Origin: Silurus meridionalis
Lineage: Eukaryota > Chordata > Actinopteri > Siluriformes > Siluridae
Assembly: GCF_014805685.1 (NCBI RefSeq)
Contig: NC_060896.1
Location: 13,954,389 to 14,018,388 of the forward strand
DNA length: 64,000 nucleotides
Reading direction: 5' to 3'
Every line of letters starts with the position of its first letter. The first letter of the stretch is position 1. Under the pieces are notes generated by a model. That model saw only the letters and a list, made by a program, of their open reading frames with translations. It searched no databases and had not been told where the DNA came from. Of the stretch, positions 1 to 9,263 are shown in pieces. The position numbers and the translations under genes were made by a program.

Positions 1-69
1 TACTAAGGGCATTTTCCTCAGGGCCCACAATGTGACCCGGATTGATGCAAACAAACTGAATGGCCCCAC
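1..69 (-). other. igf1r intron 11, 5' end only
   Basis: The donor gtgggg begins at 69 in transcript sense. Nothing else can be seen before the window ends. Confidence 0.9.
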
Positions 70-353
70 CTGCAGGTTTGGTCCTGGAAAAGACAAAGGC
101 TGCTGCACTGCATCGCTGGACCTCATGGTTGCATGCGTGAATGTCTATACGGTAGATAGTGAATGGTTGCAGGCTGAAGATCTCTATGAACTCTGTCTGA
201 GATGTGGTTTCCAGGAATGGATACACTCGCTCTGTAAGCTCTGGTTCAGTCATGTTGCCTTCCAATGCGGTCACGTTCTGACCCAAGCCTCGTGACAATG
301 TATCATTAGCAAGCCCAACAAAAAGCTCCCGGCGACGTCTGCTGTTGTGTGGT
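70..353 (-). CDS. igf1r: igf1r exon 11: alpha/beta cleavage site and beta-chain N-terminus
   Basis: The 284-nt exon follows acceptor cttcgacacag and ends GCAG|gtgggg. It encodes residues 696-790. RPHNSRRRRELF carries a tetrabasic site (RRRR at 329-340), where the family has RKRR; proprotein convertases are expected to cut after it, separating alpha from beta chain. The beta chain then runs through sequons NDT, NVT and NMT, then VYPFLETTSQTEFIEIFSLQ, PFTIYRIDIHACNHE and AAAFVFSRTKPA, the remainder of FnIII-2. Its length agrees with the human exon as I recall it. The upstream 132 nt of the intron is an adenosine-free microsatellite. Confidence 0.96.
329..340 (-). other. Proprotein-convertase (furin-type) cleavage codons RRRR
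   Basis: Four arginine codons (AGA CGT CGC CGG) precede Glu-Leu. In vertebrate IGF1R the equivalent RKRR is cut to make the alpha and beta chains. All four positions are basic, so the minimal R-X-K/R-R furin rule is met. Confidence 0.93.
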
Positions 354-360
354 CTGTGTC

Positions 361-492
361 GAAGAGAAGAGAAGAGAAGAGAAGAGAAGAGAAGAGAAGA
401 GAAGAGAAGAGAAGAGAAGAGAAGAGAAGAGAAGAGAAGAGAAGAAAGGAGAGAAGAGAAGAGAAGAGAAGAGACGAGACGAGAAGAGAAGG
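361..492. repeat. (GAAGA)n pentanucleotide microsatellite forming the exon 11 polypyrimidine tract
   Basis: The + strand is purine only from 361 to 474 (5-bp unit GAAGA), then imperfect to 492 with C at 475 and 480 and no T. On the transcript strand it is a CT tract starting 7 nt upstream of exon 11. It contains no adenosine, so it offers neither an AG nor an A branch point. Confidence 0.97.
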
Positions 493-1959
493 TATTTAAA
501 GAATGAAACCAGTAGGCCAATAAATTCCAGTGCACTCTTTACATGGCTTTACAAAGCACACAAACAAATTCTGTTCAAAAAGCACAACATCTGAAACTTA
601 ATCACAGTGATGGCACAACCCTGTGGGATGCACTACGTGTGAGTAAATCAGTATGACAAAAAAAAGCATGACACTACAAAATACTAAAATTAGCTATTCA
701 CTGAACCTGAACTATAAAAGGCTAAAAAACAGCTGGTATCCTGAAACCTGAACATTCTGAATCCAACTCAGAATACACTTATTTAGATATTCCACATACA
801 CACATGTCCATTGTTAGATGCAAATAATGTTATAGCATAATAGGCTTGTCTGCGGTATGTATGCAAGAATACGTACTCCTGGTGGGTACAAATCTAATAA
901 ACAGCTTGACTGGCATATGCAACTACTGAATCAATGCAACCATTTGAGCTATGAAACACACAACACCACTTGATATTTTGCTGCCGCAATATAACACAAA
1001 GCCACAGCTCAAATTGAATGACTGCATTTACTCTCCTCCCATCAAAGTGAGGGATGCCTGTGTGTTGTGATGGTAAAGCTGTGGGTCACCTGGCACTGTT
1101 CAAACATGCATGCCACACCAAAGACTGCGGTTTACCAGATGTTAATCGAGCCACTGCCACTTCACAGATGAAGCTTAAGTGCAGCAGCCATAGCCTTATC
1201 TAGCGCCATCTTTAGGTGGCATGTACCGATTCGCTCGTTCTGGATCTCTGCAAAGAATTTATAATCAGACCCTATATAGGGAATGATCTTGGATATGAGA
1301 AAACAAGATGGATGTGACTGGTAATGAAGAGTTTGACTAAAAGTATTAGATTGACAGGTACAAGTGGGATACAGACAGAGATTATGATCATGAAGGACAC
1401 ACAACTATAGAAGATAAAACAATTAATAAAATAATCAGTTTTTTTTCCCCAAGAACCTTTTATGAAGATAAAAAATGACGGAAGAGTAACTTATCAGGGC
1501 TTCTATTTGTCTTTAAATCATTTAAGTATTGAAGCACCTCACCTATGCAAATAATGTCAGCCTATGCATAGATGAAGTGATTAAAAATGGACGTGCATAT
1601 ACACTCTACAGACAAAATATATGGACACCTACCGGTCACACCCATATAAATTCCAAAAACTTGAAGATTTTACATTTGATAGTTTTACAGGAGCCTTTGG
1701 TACATCTGGTTAAGTATTTGAATTGAATGTGCCATAATTATTAATGATTGTTCAATAATGAGGTTAATGTCTGTCCATAAAAACTAATCCAAATCTATAC
1801 AAGCATTACTGACAGAATTGTTCCTAAATTATTCATGTGGAGCCTACACGCAAACGTTTTCACCCACGCACACTCAGGTTAAAAAAGACAATCCACCTTC
1901 TCCATCTTAAGCAGGGCTGAGAGTCTCCTCAGAATAGGCCTGCTTCCTGCTGTATTTAA

Positions 1960-1960
<1 letters not shown>

Positions 1961-1996
<36 letters not shown>

Positions 1997-2034
1997 TACA
2001 CACACACACACTCACACACACTCACACACACACA
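1961..2034. repeat. (CA)n microsatellite, interrupted
   Basis: CA dinucleotides are interrupted by GACACGTA and by two CTCA units. Confidence 0.97.
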
Positions 2035-2935
2035 TTAATCGAGATGCTGACGGGCGAAGACACCTGACAAAGTCTGCTGAGAAAGCGAGAATGACTCATC
2101 CAGACATACACATCCATGCCAGGCCCTAAGGGCAGACTTCACACCTGCAAACCTCAGGAATGCTTCAACAGCTACAACACAAAGCATCCTTTGATAACTC
2201 AGCTTCCTGCTCTGAGGTGGTAAAAATGAGGATGAAGTGTGTATAGATTCATTGCTTTGGGGTGGATCTCTATTATGCTTTTCCCTTTCGGTCCTGCCCT
2301 CTGTGTGTAAAAGAGAATGCAGACACCTCACATCCGTGATTTGAGCGATTATAAAGGTTTCTAATTGGATTAGAGCCCAGACAGCTAATCTATGACCATG
2401 CGGGAATGAGGGGACCAAAAAGGGCAAATCTTCTTCTGTTCTGTCCTCTTTTTACTCTCTCCCCCTGCCTTTCAACTGGCTCTCTCAGTGGGGATCTTCC
2501 CGTAAAATTCATTAACATTCCACATGAATGTGCTGTACATATCCTGGCAGAGGGTCACTCCAAGCTAAACAACTGCACAATAAAAGACTGTGTGAGGCAA
2601 CGATAGAGGAGTAGCATAGAAATAGAGGAAGTGAGAAAAATATCTTTTTAATTGACTCTCAATCACCAGTGCCATATGTGCTGCTTTGAGATGTATATAG
2701 TGCCATCTTCCTTGTGGGAGCCTGAAGAGTATGAAGCATATTAGGCAGGAAGCTACCAGTGCATCTTACATTATGCAACTTGATTAATTCAGTCACTTTA
2801 AATAACCACCGCATCCTGGCCAGGGATTAATTCCTGGGATTGCTAGTTTAATATGTTGTTATAAGATTATGCGTATAATTACTTTAAATAGTTATTAACC
2901 AAACTACTTAAGGATTCTATAAAGTATCAAGAGTA

Positions 2936-3722
2936 CCGTAATTTCCGGACTATAAAGCGCACCCATATATAAGCTGCACCCACTGAATTTGACAAAGATT
3001 TTTATTTTAAACATAAATAAGCCGCACCTGTCTATAAGCCACAAACTAATGAACTTTACACAGGCTTTAACGAAAGACAGTGTCTGTTACACGGTGTAAC
3101 GGGTGAAATATGTTGCGCTTCCTTTAGAAGCATAGCAGTATTTTGGGAATAGCCTGCTGCCGCATTTTATCGCTATTACTGCATGTGTGCAAGACTGAGG
3201 ATTATGTCCTTATTATTTTCTGATGCTCATTTCTAAGTTTCTTTTACTAACCCGTAACGCTGTTGCCAAGAAAAATTAAAAAGCACGGGTTTTGGAAACC
3301 TGTCTGTGCGTATATGATTTCCGTTTGCAACTGAAGTTAGCGAGCTCTCCCTTCACCCAGACTCAACGCGTTACAACGGCTTGTATCTAAACAGTAGCCT
3401 ACCAAGAAAGTCATTGTTCACTGTCTTCCTCCTTCCTTTCACAACTATTTCTCTCGGGAGTTTATCTTTTGGCATCGTCGTGCCAAAAGATAAAAAAAAA
3501 CTTTTTTCTCCCGAAGCCGTGCGCCTCAGAACACAGGTGAGGTGCATTTTTTCGTTTCCGTTCGGATATTTCATTGGTCTAATGTTATGGGGTTCTGTTT
3601 TTTGGCTTGAAGTTTGTGAAACCGGGAAAAACCCAGAAAAAAATCATAAGCCGCTTCGTTGTTTAAGCCGCGGGGTTCAAAACGTGGGACAAAAGTAGCG
3701 GCTTATAGTCCGAAAAATACGG
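2936..3722. mobile_element. Inverted-repeat DNA transposon or MITE, TA target duplication
   Basis: The ends are inverted: left CCGTAATTTCCGGACTATA and right (reverse complement) CCGTATTTTTCGGACTATA. TA flanks both sides (2934-2935 and 3723-3724), as expected for the Tc1/mariner superfamily. Internal copies of the terminal motif (ATAAGCCGC-like) occur near 3020 and 3648-3672, so the arms are extended. A perfect 14-bp hairpin lies at 3461-3494. No transposase is recognisable. The class assignment is inference; I know this terminal motif from fish genomes but cannot name the family safely. Confidence 0.75.
3461..3494. repeat. Perfect 14-bp hairpin inside the intron 10 element
   Basis: TTTATCTTTTGGCA at 3461-3474 and TGCCAAAAGATAAA at 3481-3494 are exact reverse complements around a 6-nt loop. 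Flanking GGGAG and CTCCC extend the stem after a bulge. Confidence 0.95.
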
Positions 3723-3958
3723 TAATCAAATTAGCCAACATCTCACTCTTCAAGTTTCTAGCATTCAGATTCAATCTACTAACTAGCTGGTACTGTATAC
3801 ACTGTACATTTTTATTAAATTTTGCAACCAAGAGTGCTAATTTAAGATAAAGCTAAGTGTTGCACATTTGCCACTAAATGTTGGGCTAAAATAATTAAAT
3901 ACAATTAAATACAGGAAAACAAAAAACAGATTTGCTCCTGAGTCAGAAATTACTGTAC

Positions 3959-4166
3959 CTGGGTGTAAATACAGAATTATGGAGGAAGTTCTCAAATGCT
4001 TTGCTGAAGGTACGCTCCTCTGCCTCTGCCTTTATGGCTTCGTTGGTCTTGGGACACGGACAGCACTGGCCTTTCTCACCACCAGCCACATCTGATTTAG
4101 TGGGCTTAGTGTCCTCCTCCACTTCTGACAGAGATGTGGCTGAGATGCGGATTGGGATCTTCAGTT
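3959..4166 (-). CDS. igf1r: igf1r exon 10: insert domain and alpha-CT helix
   Basis: The 208-nt exon follows acceptor ttgcccacag and ends CCCAG|gtacag. It encodes residues 627-695: LKIPIRISATSLSEVEED, then GGEKGQCCPCPKT at about 655-667 and the alpha-CT segment FENFLHNSVFTPR at about 684-696. In the family the Cys triplet makes inter-alpha-chain disulfides and alpha-CT completes the primary hormone site; the two key Phe positions are kept. The residue before GGEKG is Ala (GCT), where the human sequence I recall has Cys. The Glu/Lys-rich run KAEAEERT precedes alpha-CT. Confidence 0.97.
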
Positions 4167-4829
4167 CTGTGGGCAAGTAAAGTTACTATGATGTTACTAC
4201 ACTTAGCTTGTGGTCACTTTCCACTCATGGACAGAGTAGAAGAAAGCAGTCTGTAATTATATACCTACAAACTGTATGGTGAAGTAAATGCAGGTATAAT
4301 AGGATAGAATACAAAATGAATTGGCCGCAGAGTAAAGAAAACAAAAAACATCCAGTGAGCAGCAGTTCTACCAGATGAAAAAGGTTTAAGGACCACAAAG
4401 GTCTGAGGAGAATGGCCAGAATGGTTTGAGCTGACAGAAAGCCTGAGACAACAGAAAAATATTTTTATAAATGATGTGAACAGCAACGCAGAGTGTGCAA
4501 AACAAGTAAAAGGACTACAAAAGCACATCAGGTTTCATTCCTGCCACGTACAAACAAGAATCGGAGGCTATCACGGGCAAAGACCTACTGAATAGTAGTC
4601 CAGTTCAGTTGGCACCAACAAATATTCCATGGTTAAATTCACAGACATCAGTTAATAATTGCACAATTTCTTTGTTTTTTTATACACACAAGTACTTCTG
4701 GAACTTCTGGAAAAATTCATTCACAACAATGAGCAAAGTCAATAACAAAATGCTTGGTGCAATATGAAGGCTTTTTGAGGGTTATATAATAAAAGAAAAA
4801 AAGGTTGGGACAAAAGAGTGCTTCTTTAC
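4167..4829 (-). other. igf1r intron 9 (663 bp)
   Basis: GT-AG intron. About half of it is the Tc1-like relic at 4323-4600; the rest is AT-rich with no recognisable feature. Confidence 0.9.
4323..4600 (+). mobile_element. Tc1-like transposon relic in intron 9, antisense to igf1r
   Basis: The stretch with ACATCCAGTGAGCAGCAGTT, then GAGAATGGCCAGAATGGTTT, then GAGCTGACAGAAAG and CAAGAATCGGAGGCTAT follows, in order, the internal part of a Tc1-like element very common in fish (from memory). It is heavily mutated with no intact reading frame, and neither end is preserved. Confidence 0.7.
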
Positions 4830-4997
4830 CTTTTGAGCAGTAGTTGTGCTGATAGAGCTCATGGTCCTCAGGCTGCTGTTGCCAGCGAAGAAGGTAGAAG
4901 GTAGAATTTCCATTTCGGGAAACCGGAGGAGACCACTTCACCACTAGAGACATGGATGAATTTGCATATGCACGGGCATCCCTAGGCATTGAGGGCT
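4830..4997 (-). CDS. igf1r: igf1r exon 9: FnIII-2 start
   Basis: The 168-nt exon follows acceptor cacttcacag and ends AAAAG|gtaaag. It encodes residues 571-626: PSMPRDARAYANSSMSLVVK, WSPPVSRNGNSTFYLLRWQQ and QPEDHELYQHNYCSK. It opens FnIII-2. WxPPxxxNGNxxxYxxRWQ and the YxHNYCSK end match IGF1R; INSR has a Leu in place of the Ser before the final Lys. Sequons NSS and NST are present. Confidence 0.97.
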
Positions 4998-5309
4998 CTG
5001 TGAAGTGAACAAATAATCAATCTTTCCTTTTTGAACAAAAGATATAATGTCGGTTTAAAGGTGACAGCAGCTATGTATGCTCTTTAAGCTTATAAAAAAG
5101 CAAATCTGATGTACAAATTTTGCGATGAGTCACTGTTAAAAAAGTTTTTACTGCAAGAAATCACATCAATAATATTAAATTAAAAAGACTTAATTTATTT
5201 CCAGTATAGTAAATTCCACTAGATCGTACATCACATATATTTATATAAATTCATTAACCATGACTGCAACACATACTGCTTTCTTTTGGATCATTAGCTG
5301 GTTACCTAC
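4998..5309 (-). other. igf1r intron 8 (312 bp)
   Basis: AT-rich GT-AG intron. I see no feature inside it. Confidence 0.9.
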
Positions 5310-5536
5310 CCGAAGCTTTGGTACGGATATAGACCACTTCGCTTTTAGCTCCATGTTTATCCTCCATCACCAGGGTGATGGCTTTCACAAATATGGCATA
5401 TTGCGTCCAGGGCTTTAATGGGTAGAGTAGAACTCCTGGATCCAATGATTTCTCTTGTGGGAGGTCCACGTCTACCATGGTCCAACTGGACCCACAGCCA
5501 TCCTGTCCATCAAACTCTGTGATGTTCTGAAATGGC
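5310..5536 (-). CDS. igf1r: igf1r exon 8: FnIII-1, second half
   Basis: The 227-nt exon follows acceptor ctgtgacacag and ends TCGG|gtaggt. It encodes residues 495-570: [60 protein letters not shown] and [26 protein letters not shown] carries the cysteine expected to form the first alpha-alpha disulfide (Cys514 in human mature numbering, from memory). [12 protein letters not shown] and GAKSE are family hallmarks. It is four codons shorter than the human exon as I recall it, with gaps at the SSW and EDKHG loops. Confidence 0.97.
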
Positions 5537-5905
5537 CTGTGTCACAGAAACCAATCATTAAAAGCATTTTAAATATAGAAGCATTTTAATATTTTCCAAT
5601 TTGAAAAGATGAAATTGGTAAATGCATGTTACTTTGATTTAGGATTGGACATGTCTTATTACATTGTGCAACCCTAAGATGCTTTCTGTTTAATGAAGCC
5701 ACATAAAAAAAAGGATTCCTCTGAAAGCTGTTTAGAGTTTATTGTCTTAACAGCAGATTGGATCATTACAGAGCAGGAATCACATCTTTGATTTGCTAAC
5801 CAGGAACAGATTTTAGAATGTTCTTTATTTTATTCAGAAGTTGAGCCTTGTCCCAGACTTTTTAAACTAATACACATATGAATGTAGGCCAACAGAAACA
5901 CTCAC
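5537..5905 (-). other. igf1r intron 7 (369 bp)
   Basis: GT-AG intron with nothing recognisable inside. Confidence 0.9.
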
Positions 5906-6032
5906 GCTTCCTTGTAGTAGACTATAAAGCTGATGAGATCTCTGTAGTCTGGTGGTCGGTAGCGTTCCCAGGTTAGTTTTATTCGATTGCTCTGTGTGCT
6001 GTTGGACTTGAATTTTAGAATATGACTTTCAC
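5906..6032 (-). CDS. igf1r: igf1r exon 7: FnIII-1, first half
   Basis: The 127-nt exon follows acceptor ttttccctaag and ends GAAGC|gtgagt. It encodes residues 453-494: [20 protein letters not shown] then [20 protein letters not shown] and KEA. [15 protein letters not shown] is a strongly conserved FnIII-1 segment of this receptor family. A sequon NST is present. Flanking introns are 190 and 369 bp. Confidence 0.97.
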
Positions 6033-6222
6033 CTTAGGGAAAAAACACAAAAGAGATCCATATTCGAGATTTGTGTCTTGGCACTGTTCACTGGCAGATG
6101 CCTCAAGAAATGTAATGGAACTTCAATCTTGCTGAATTTCTACTTTAGACATGGTGACAAGATTTTAGATCTAGATTGTTTAACAAAAACAAAAACAAAA
6201 CAAAAATCCTAAGGTCACTCAC

Positions 6223-6431
6223 AACTAGCTCGTTCCCCGTTGTTGCGAACATCATCTTCCTTCATCTTCTCACTCACACCGGTCTTCTCCCACATCTTGC
6301 GAATCTCGGACATGCAGAGTTTAGGGTTGGAGCGGAAGAAAAGTTTCCCTGCACGGATTGTAAGGTTGTGCTGGCTCCAATCCCACAGATACTGTAGGTG
6401 CTGATTATCCAGTGCTGAGAAGGCATACATT
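6223..6431 (-). CDS. igf1r: igf1r exon 6: end of L2, link to FnIII-1
   Basis: The 209-nt exon follows acceptor gtgtgaaacag and ends AGTT|gtgagt. It encodes residues 383-452: [18 protein letters not shown], then [19 protein letters not shown] and [18 protein letters not shown], ending NNGERAS before a split Cys codon. LDNQxLQxLWDW and NPKLC are diagnostic of the IR/IGF1R L2 C-terminus. A sequon NLT is present. The loop after KTGV is two residues shorter than the human one I recall. Confidence 0.97.
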
Positions 6432-7780
6432 CTGTTTCACACAAATAACACCAAGAGTAAGTGTTAGCAAAACCAAAAGATCATACTATCAGAACAAGAG
6501 TACTTGTGTTGCTCCGTGTGTCTTCTAACTTAAATGTTTTACACTACAAACTAATTTCTATCTATTTACAGACTCTTTAATCATTTTCTAATCATTTCAT
6601 AATCTACACTTTAGCAATGGGGATCACACATATGACCATTTAGAGTCCAAACCCAGTGATATAGAATATTATAGTACATTAATATTTTTTTAGTAAACTG
6701 TCGTTTAATCTGCTCTTTCAGAATAAAGTGGTACAAAGGCAGTCAGGGAAATGAAATAGAATGATTGTATTATTACTACTGTATAATTGTAGCGTTTTTG
6801 TACATTCATGTACCTACTTATAATATTACTCTTAAAAAGAGGACAAAACAATACAGCTATATTACAGTTATTCTAACTGAACACATTTGATATCTCCGAC
6901 CCGTGTTTTTGTATTTGAAAAAATCAGGCATAACATTTATGTGATTTGAGTCCACTAAAGTGGAGATATTGTGTTTCATTCTCACACTGAGCCTGTGTGG
7001 AAGTAATCTGCACTTTGGGTATGTTTAGTTCAACAAAACATCTAAAGAATGTGGGGAATGCTCATCACACACATACAGGCCCCCTACAAGATGAAACCTG
7101 AGAACAAAGAAAGGCTTTCTCACGACCTTTTTCACCTTCGTCCTCTAAACTTCCTAGACATTTTACCTGAAGCAAAATTACTTGTGTCTGACATCATGCT
7201 AAGGCCCAAATTTAGCTCCAACTTGTTCAATCGCATGTACTAAATATATTGACTTACAGACTCCCAGCAGATGTATTTAAAACTGTATTGCAGTATTATG
7301 AGTTACATACATGAAAATCATTTTCTGCAATATGTGAGTGAGTTGTAGGCCAAAAAGCATGATAGCTTATGACATTTTACACATTCCATTAGAAACCTAA
7401 AAAATCCAAAGACTAGAAAAAAAATACGTTGACAAATCCTGTGCCAGTGAATAATTTGAATCAGCAGGCAGTTAGAATGAGCCAAAGGAAAAAGTGATGC
7501 ATAAGAAAAAATTGGATTAGTTTTTTTATTTCCTGATGCTATATGAATCCTCATGTTCCTATAAAGAAAAATAAATGTACACCAGCATCTCCTGCAGGTA
7601 ATCTAGTTTCATGCAGGTTTTAAACCCATTTTCAAAAAAATATAATTTTAGAAAAATGGCAGAGTGACCTGTTAGACTGTGTGTAAATGGTTTAGTAAAA
7701 GTATATGACCCCTCAGGAGTCACAAAAAGAATGAGAGCTGACATATCATGGACAAAACAACACGAAAAGTAGAGTCTTAC
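6432..7780 (-). other. igf1r intron 5 (1349 bp)
   Basis: GT-AG intron, AT-rich. No repeat family, RNA gene or extra exon is recognised; short open frames at 7049-7243 and 7318-7554 have no family resemblance. Confidence 0.88.
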
Positions 7781-7925
7781 TGGTCTAAAAGCTCCTCTCC
7801 ATTAATGTAGCGCAGACTTTTCAAGAATGAGAGTGAGCCCAGAGTGTGAGAGTGCTTGATGCGTACATAGCCAGTCACTGTTTGAATCAAGCCCATGAAA
7901 CTCTCCAGCTCTGAAGCAATGTTGT
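7781..7925 (-). CDS. igf1r: igf1r exon 5: L2 domain
   Basis: The 145-nt exon follows acceptor tttttctctag and ends GACCA|gtaaga. It encodes residues 335-382: [40 protein letters not shown] and INGEELLD, the middle repeats of the L2 beta-helix. The final Gln codon is split with exon 6. The match to vertebrate IGF1R L2 is close and ungapped. Confidence 0.97.
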
Positions 7926-8193
7926 CTAGAGAAAAATGCAGAAAGATAGGTGAAAAGACTTGTTACTATAGTGCACAGTAAATGCAGTCATAAACCCTCA
8001 CACTGAACAGTAATATAAAGTAGTGAAGCCTCACACTGAATAGTAAGGATATGGTACATATCAGTTAATTTGGCTTTGAAAACAATAGTGTATGCTGAGT
8101 ACATATCGCAATAATGCAGTATAATAAAGTACTCTAAAATAAGTTGAAAAGAAGTGTGCCGGAAGGAGTTTTCACTTTGTCCTTAATACTTAC

Positions 8194-8330
8194 TGCCTCG
8201 ACGAATATTAATGTGCAGGTTGCCTTTGATGACAGTGCAGCCCTGCAGGGACTGGGCAGCATCCACCGAGTCGATGGTTTTAGTTTCACAGACCTTATCA
8301 CAGAGGCCATTACACGCACTACAAAACATA
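8194..8330 (-). CDS. igf1r: igf1r exon 4: end of cysteine-rich domain, start of L2
   Basis: The 137-nt exon follows acceptor cctcttacag with a CT-rich tract and ends GGCA|gtaagt. It encodes residues 289-334: [23 protein letters not shown] closes the cysteine-rich domain, and [18 protein letters not shown] opens L2. All expected cysteines are present. Between VCE and TKTIDS the exon is four codons shorter than the human sequence I recall, which has an extra acidic/basic run there. Introns on either side are short (629 and 268 bp). Confidence 0.97.
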
Positions 8331-8959
8331 CTGTAAGAGGAGTGAGAGAGAGAAAGAGGGAGAAAAAAAATATAAAAGAAAATGTCAAGGACAGACCAGA
8401 ACACTCTGAGCTGACAAATTCCAGTAAACCTCAACAGGAATACTATATAATATAAATTCTCTTTCCTGACTGAAAGTAAAACCAACATGTAACTTTATGT
8501 AATGGTTAAACTTCAAACAGCAAAGTAAATTGCAGGTTTTTTTCTGAAGGTTATAAAAGATAAAAGTTCAAGAGGAAAAAAAACAGCTTGTGTTTGCAGA
8601 ACTGAAACACAAGTCCCTATTTACTTGGCAGTCCACTTCCTTCATTCACTAATGTCAAAACAACACATTTTGCCTTGAGCGCTTCCATATCAGGGCAAGG
8701 GCAAAGAGCTTGAATAGTTAGCCATGTAAGCAGGGCAGATGTGGGCACAAGAAAGTTTCATTAGATTACTATTTTGTTGCCTCTTAGCAAGCTCTCTAAA
8801 AGTACATTTAAAAACACCTCTAAATGAAAACACCTCAAAATGAAAGATTTAAAAACAGATTATTTCCAATTCTTATTTGATATTATGCAACATAAGGATA
8901 CCAAATTAATGTTAACTAAATTTTAACTTCAGTTCTAACATTTAAACAACAAAACAAAC
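8331..8959 (-). other. igf1r intron 3 (629 bp)
   Basis: GT-AG intron with a weak GTTTGT donor and a CT-rich acceptor tract at 8331-8370. Nothing else is recognised. Confidence 0.88.
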
Positions 8960-9263
8960 CTTTGGCTCTCATTGCGAGTGAAGCCGGGTGGACAATCGGG
9001 CATGCACTCGCCATCGTGGATGACGAAGTCCACTTCGCTGGGCAGGTGGACCTGGGCACATACTTCCTTTGTGATGCAGCGCCAGCCCTCGAAACGGTAG
9101 GTGCCAGGAGGACAGTCTGGCACACAGCGGCCCTCGTGGGAATAATGCTGGCAGGCAGCACACGCCATGTCATTTCCGGCTTCCGTACAGCTCCCCAGGC
9201 ACTGTGGGTGGCAGCACTCGCCTGAATCCGTGCAGGCTTGACCCTCACATTTTGATAGACATG
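8960..9263 (-). CDS. igf1r: igf1r exon 3: cysteine-rich (furin-like) domain
   Basis: The 304-nt exon starts after acceptor ttttctag and ends AAAG|gtttgt; that donor is weak at +3 and +4. It encodes residues 188-288, joined in phase to exon 2 through a split Ala and to exon 4 through a split Ser. Repeated Cys pairs mark the furin-like region: CEGQACTDSGECCHPQCLGSC, CAACQHYSHEGRCVPDC, TYRFEGWRC and FVIHDGECMPDC. The motifs YRFEGWRC and FVIHDGEC are hallmarks of the IR/IGF1R cysteine-rich region, which lies between L1 and L2 and shapes IGF specificity. A sequon NES lies near the end. The Lys/Arg-rich start known from mammals is more acidic here (EGQ). Confidence 0.97.

Larger units (their letters stand above)
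354..3958 (-). other. igf1r intron 10 (3605 bp)
   Basis: GT-AG intron. It holds the pentanucleotide repeat at the acceptor, a (CA)n tract at 1961-2034 and an inverted-repeat element at 2936-3722. Translated open frames in the rest (for example 1162-1404 and 2035-2427) resemble no protein family and look incidental. Confidence 0.9.

Noticed and set aside
2035..2427. Extra coding exon in intron 10
   Set aside because: The frame is open for 130 codons but has no receptor similarity, and exons 10 and 11 join correctly without it.
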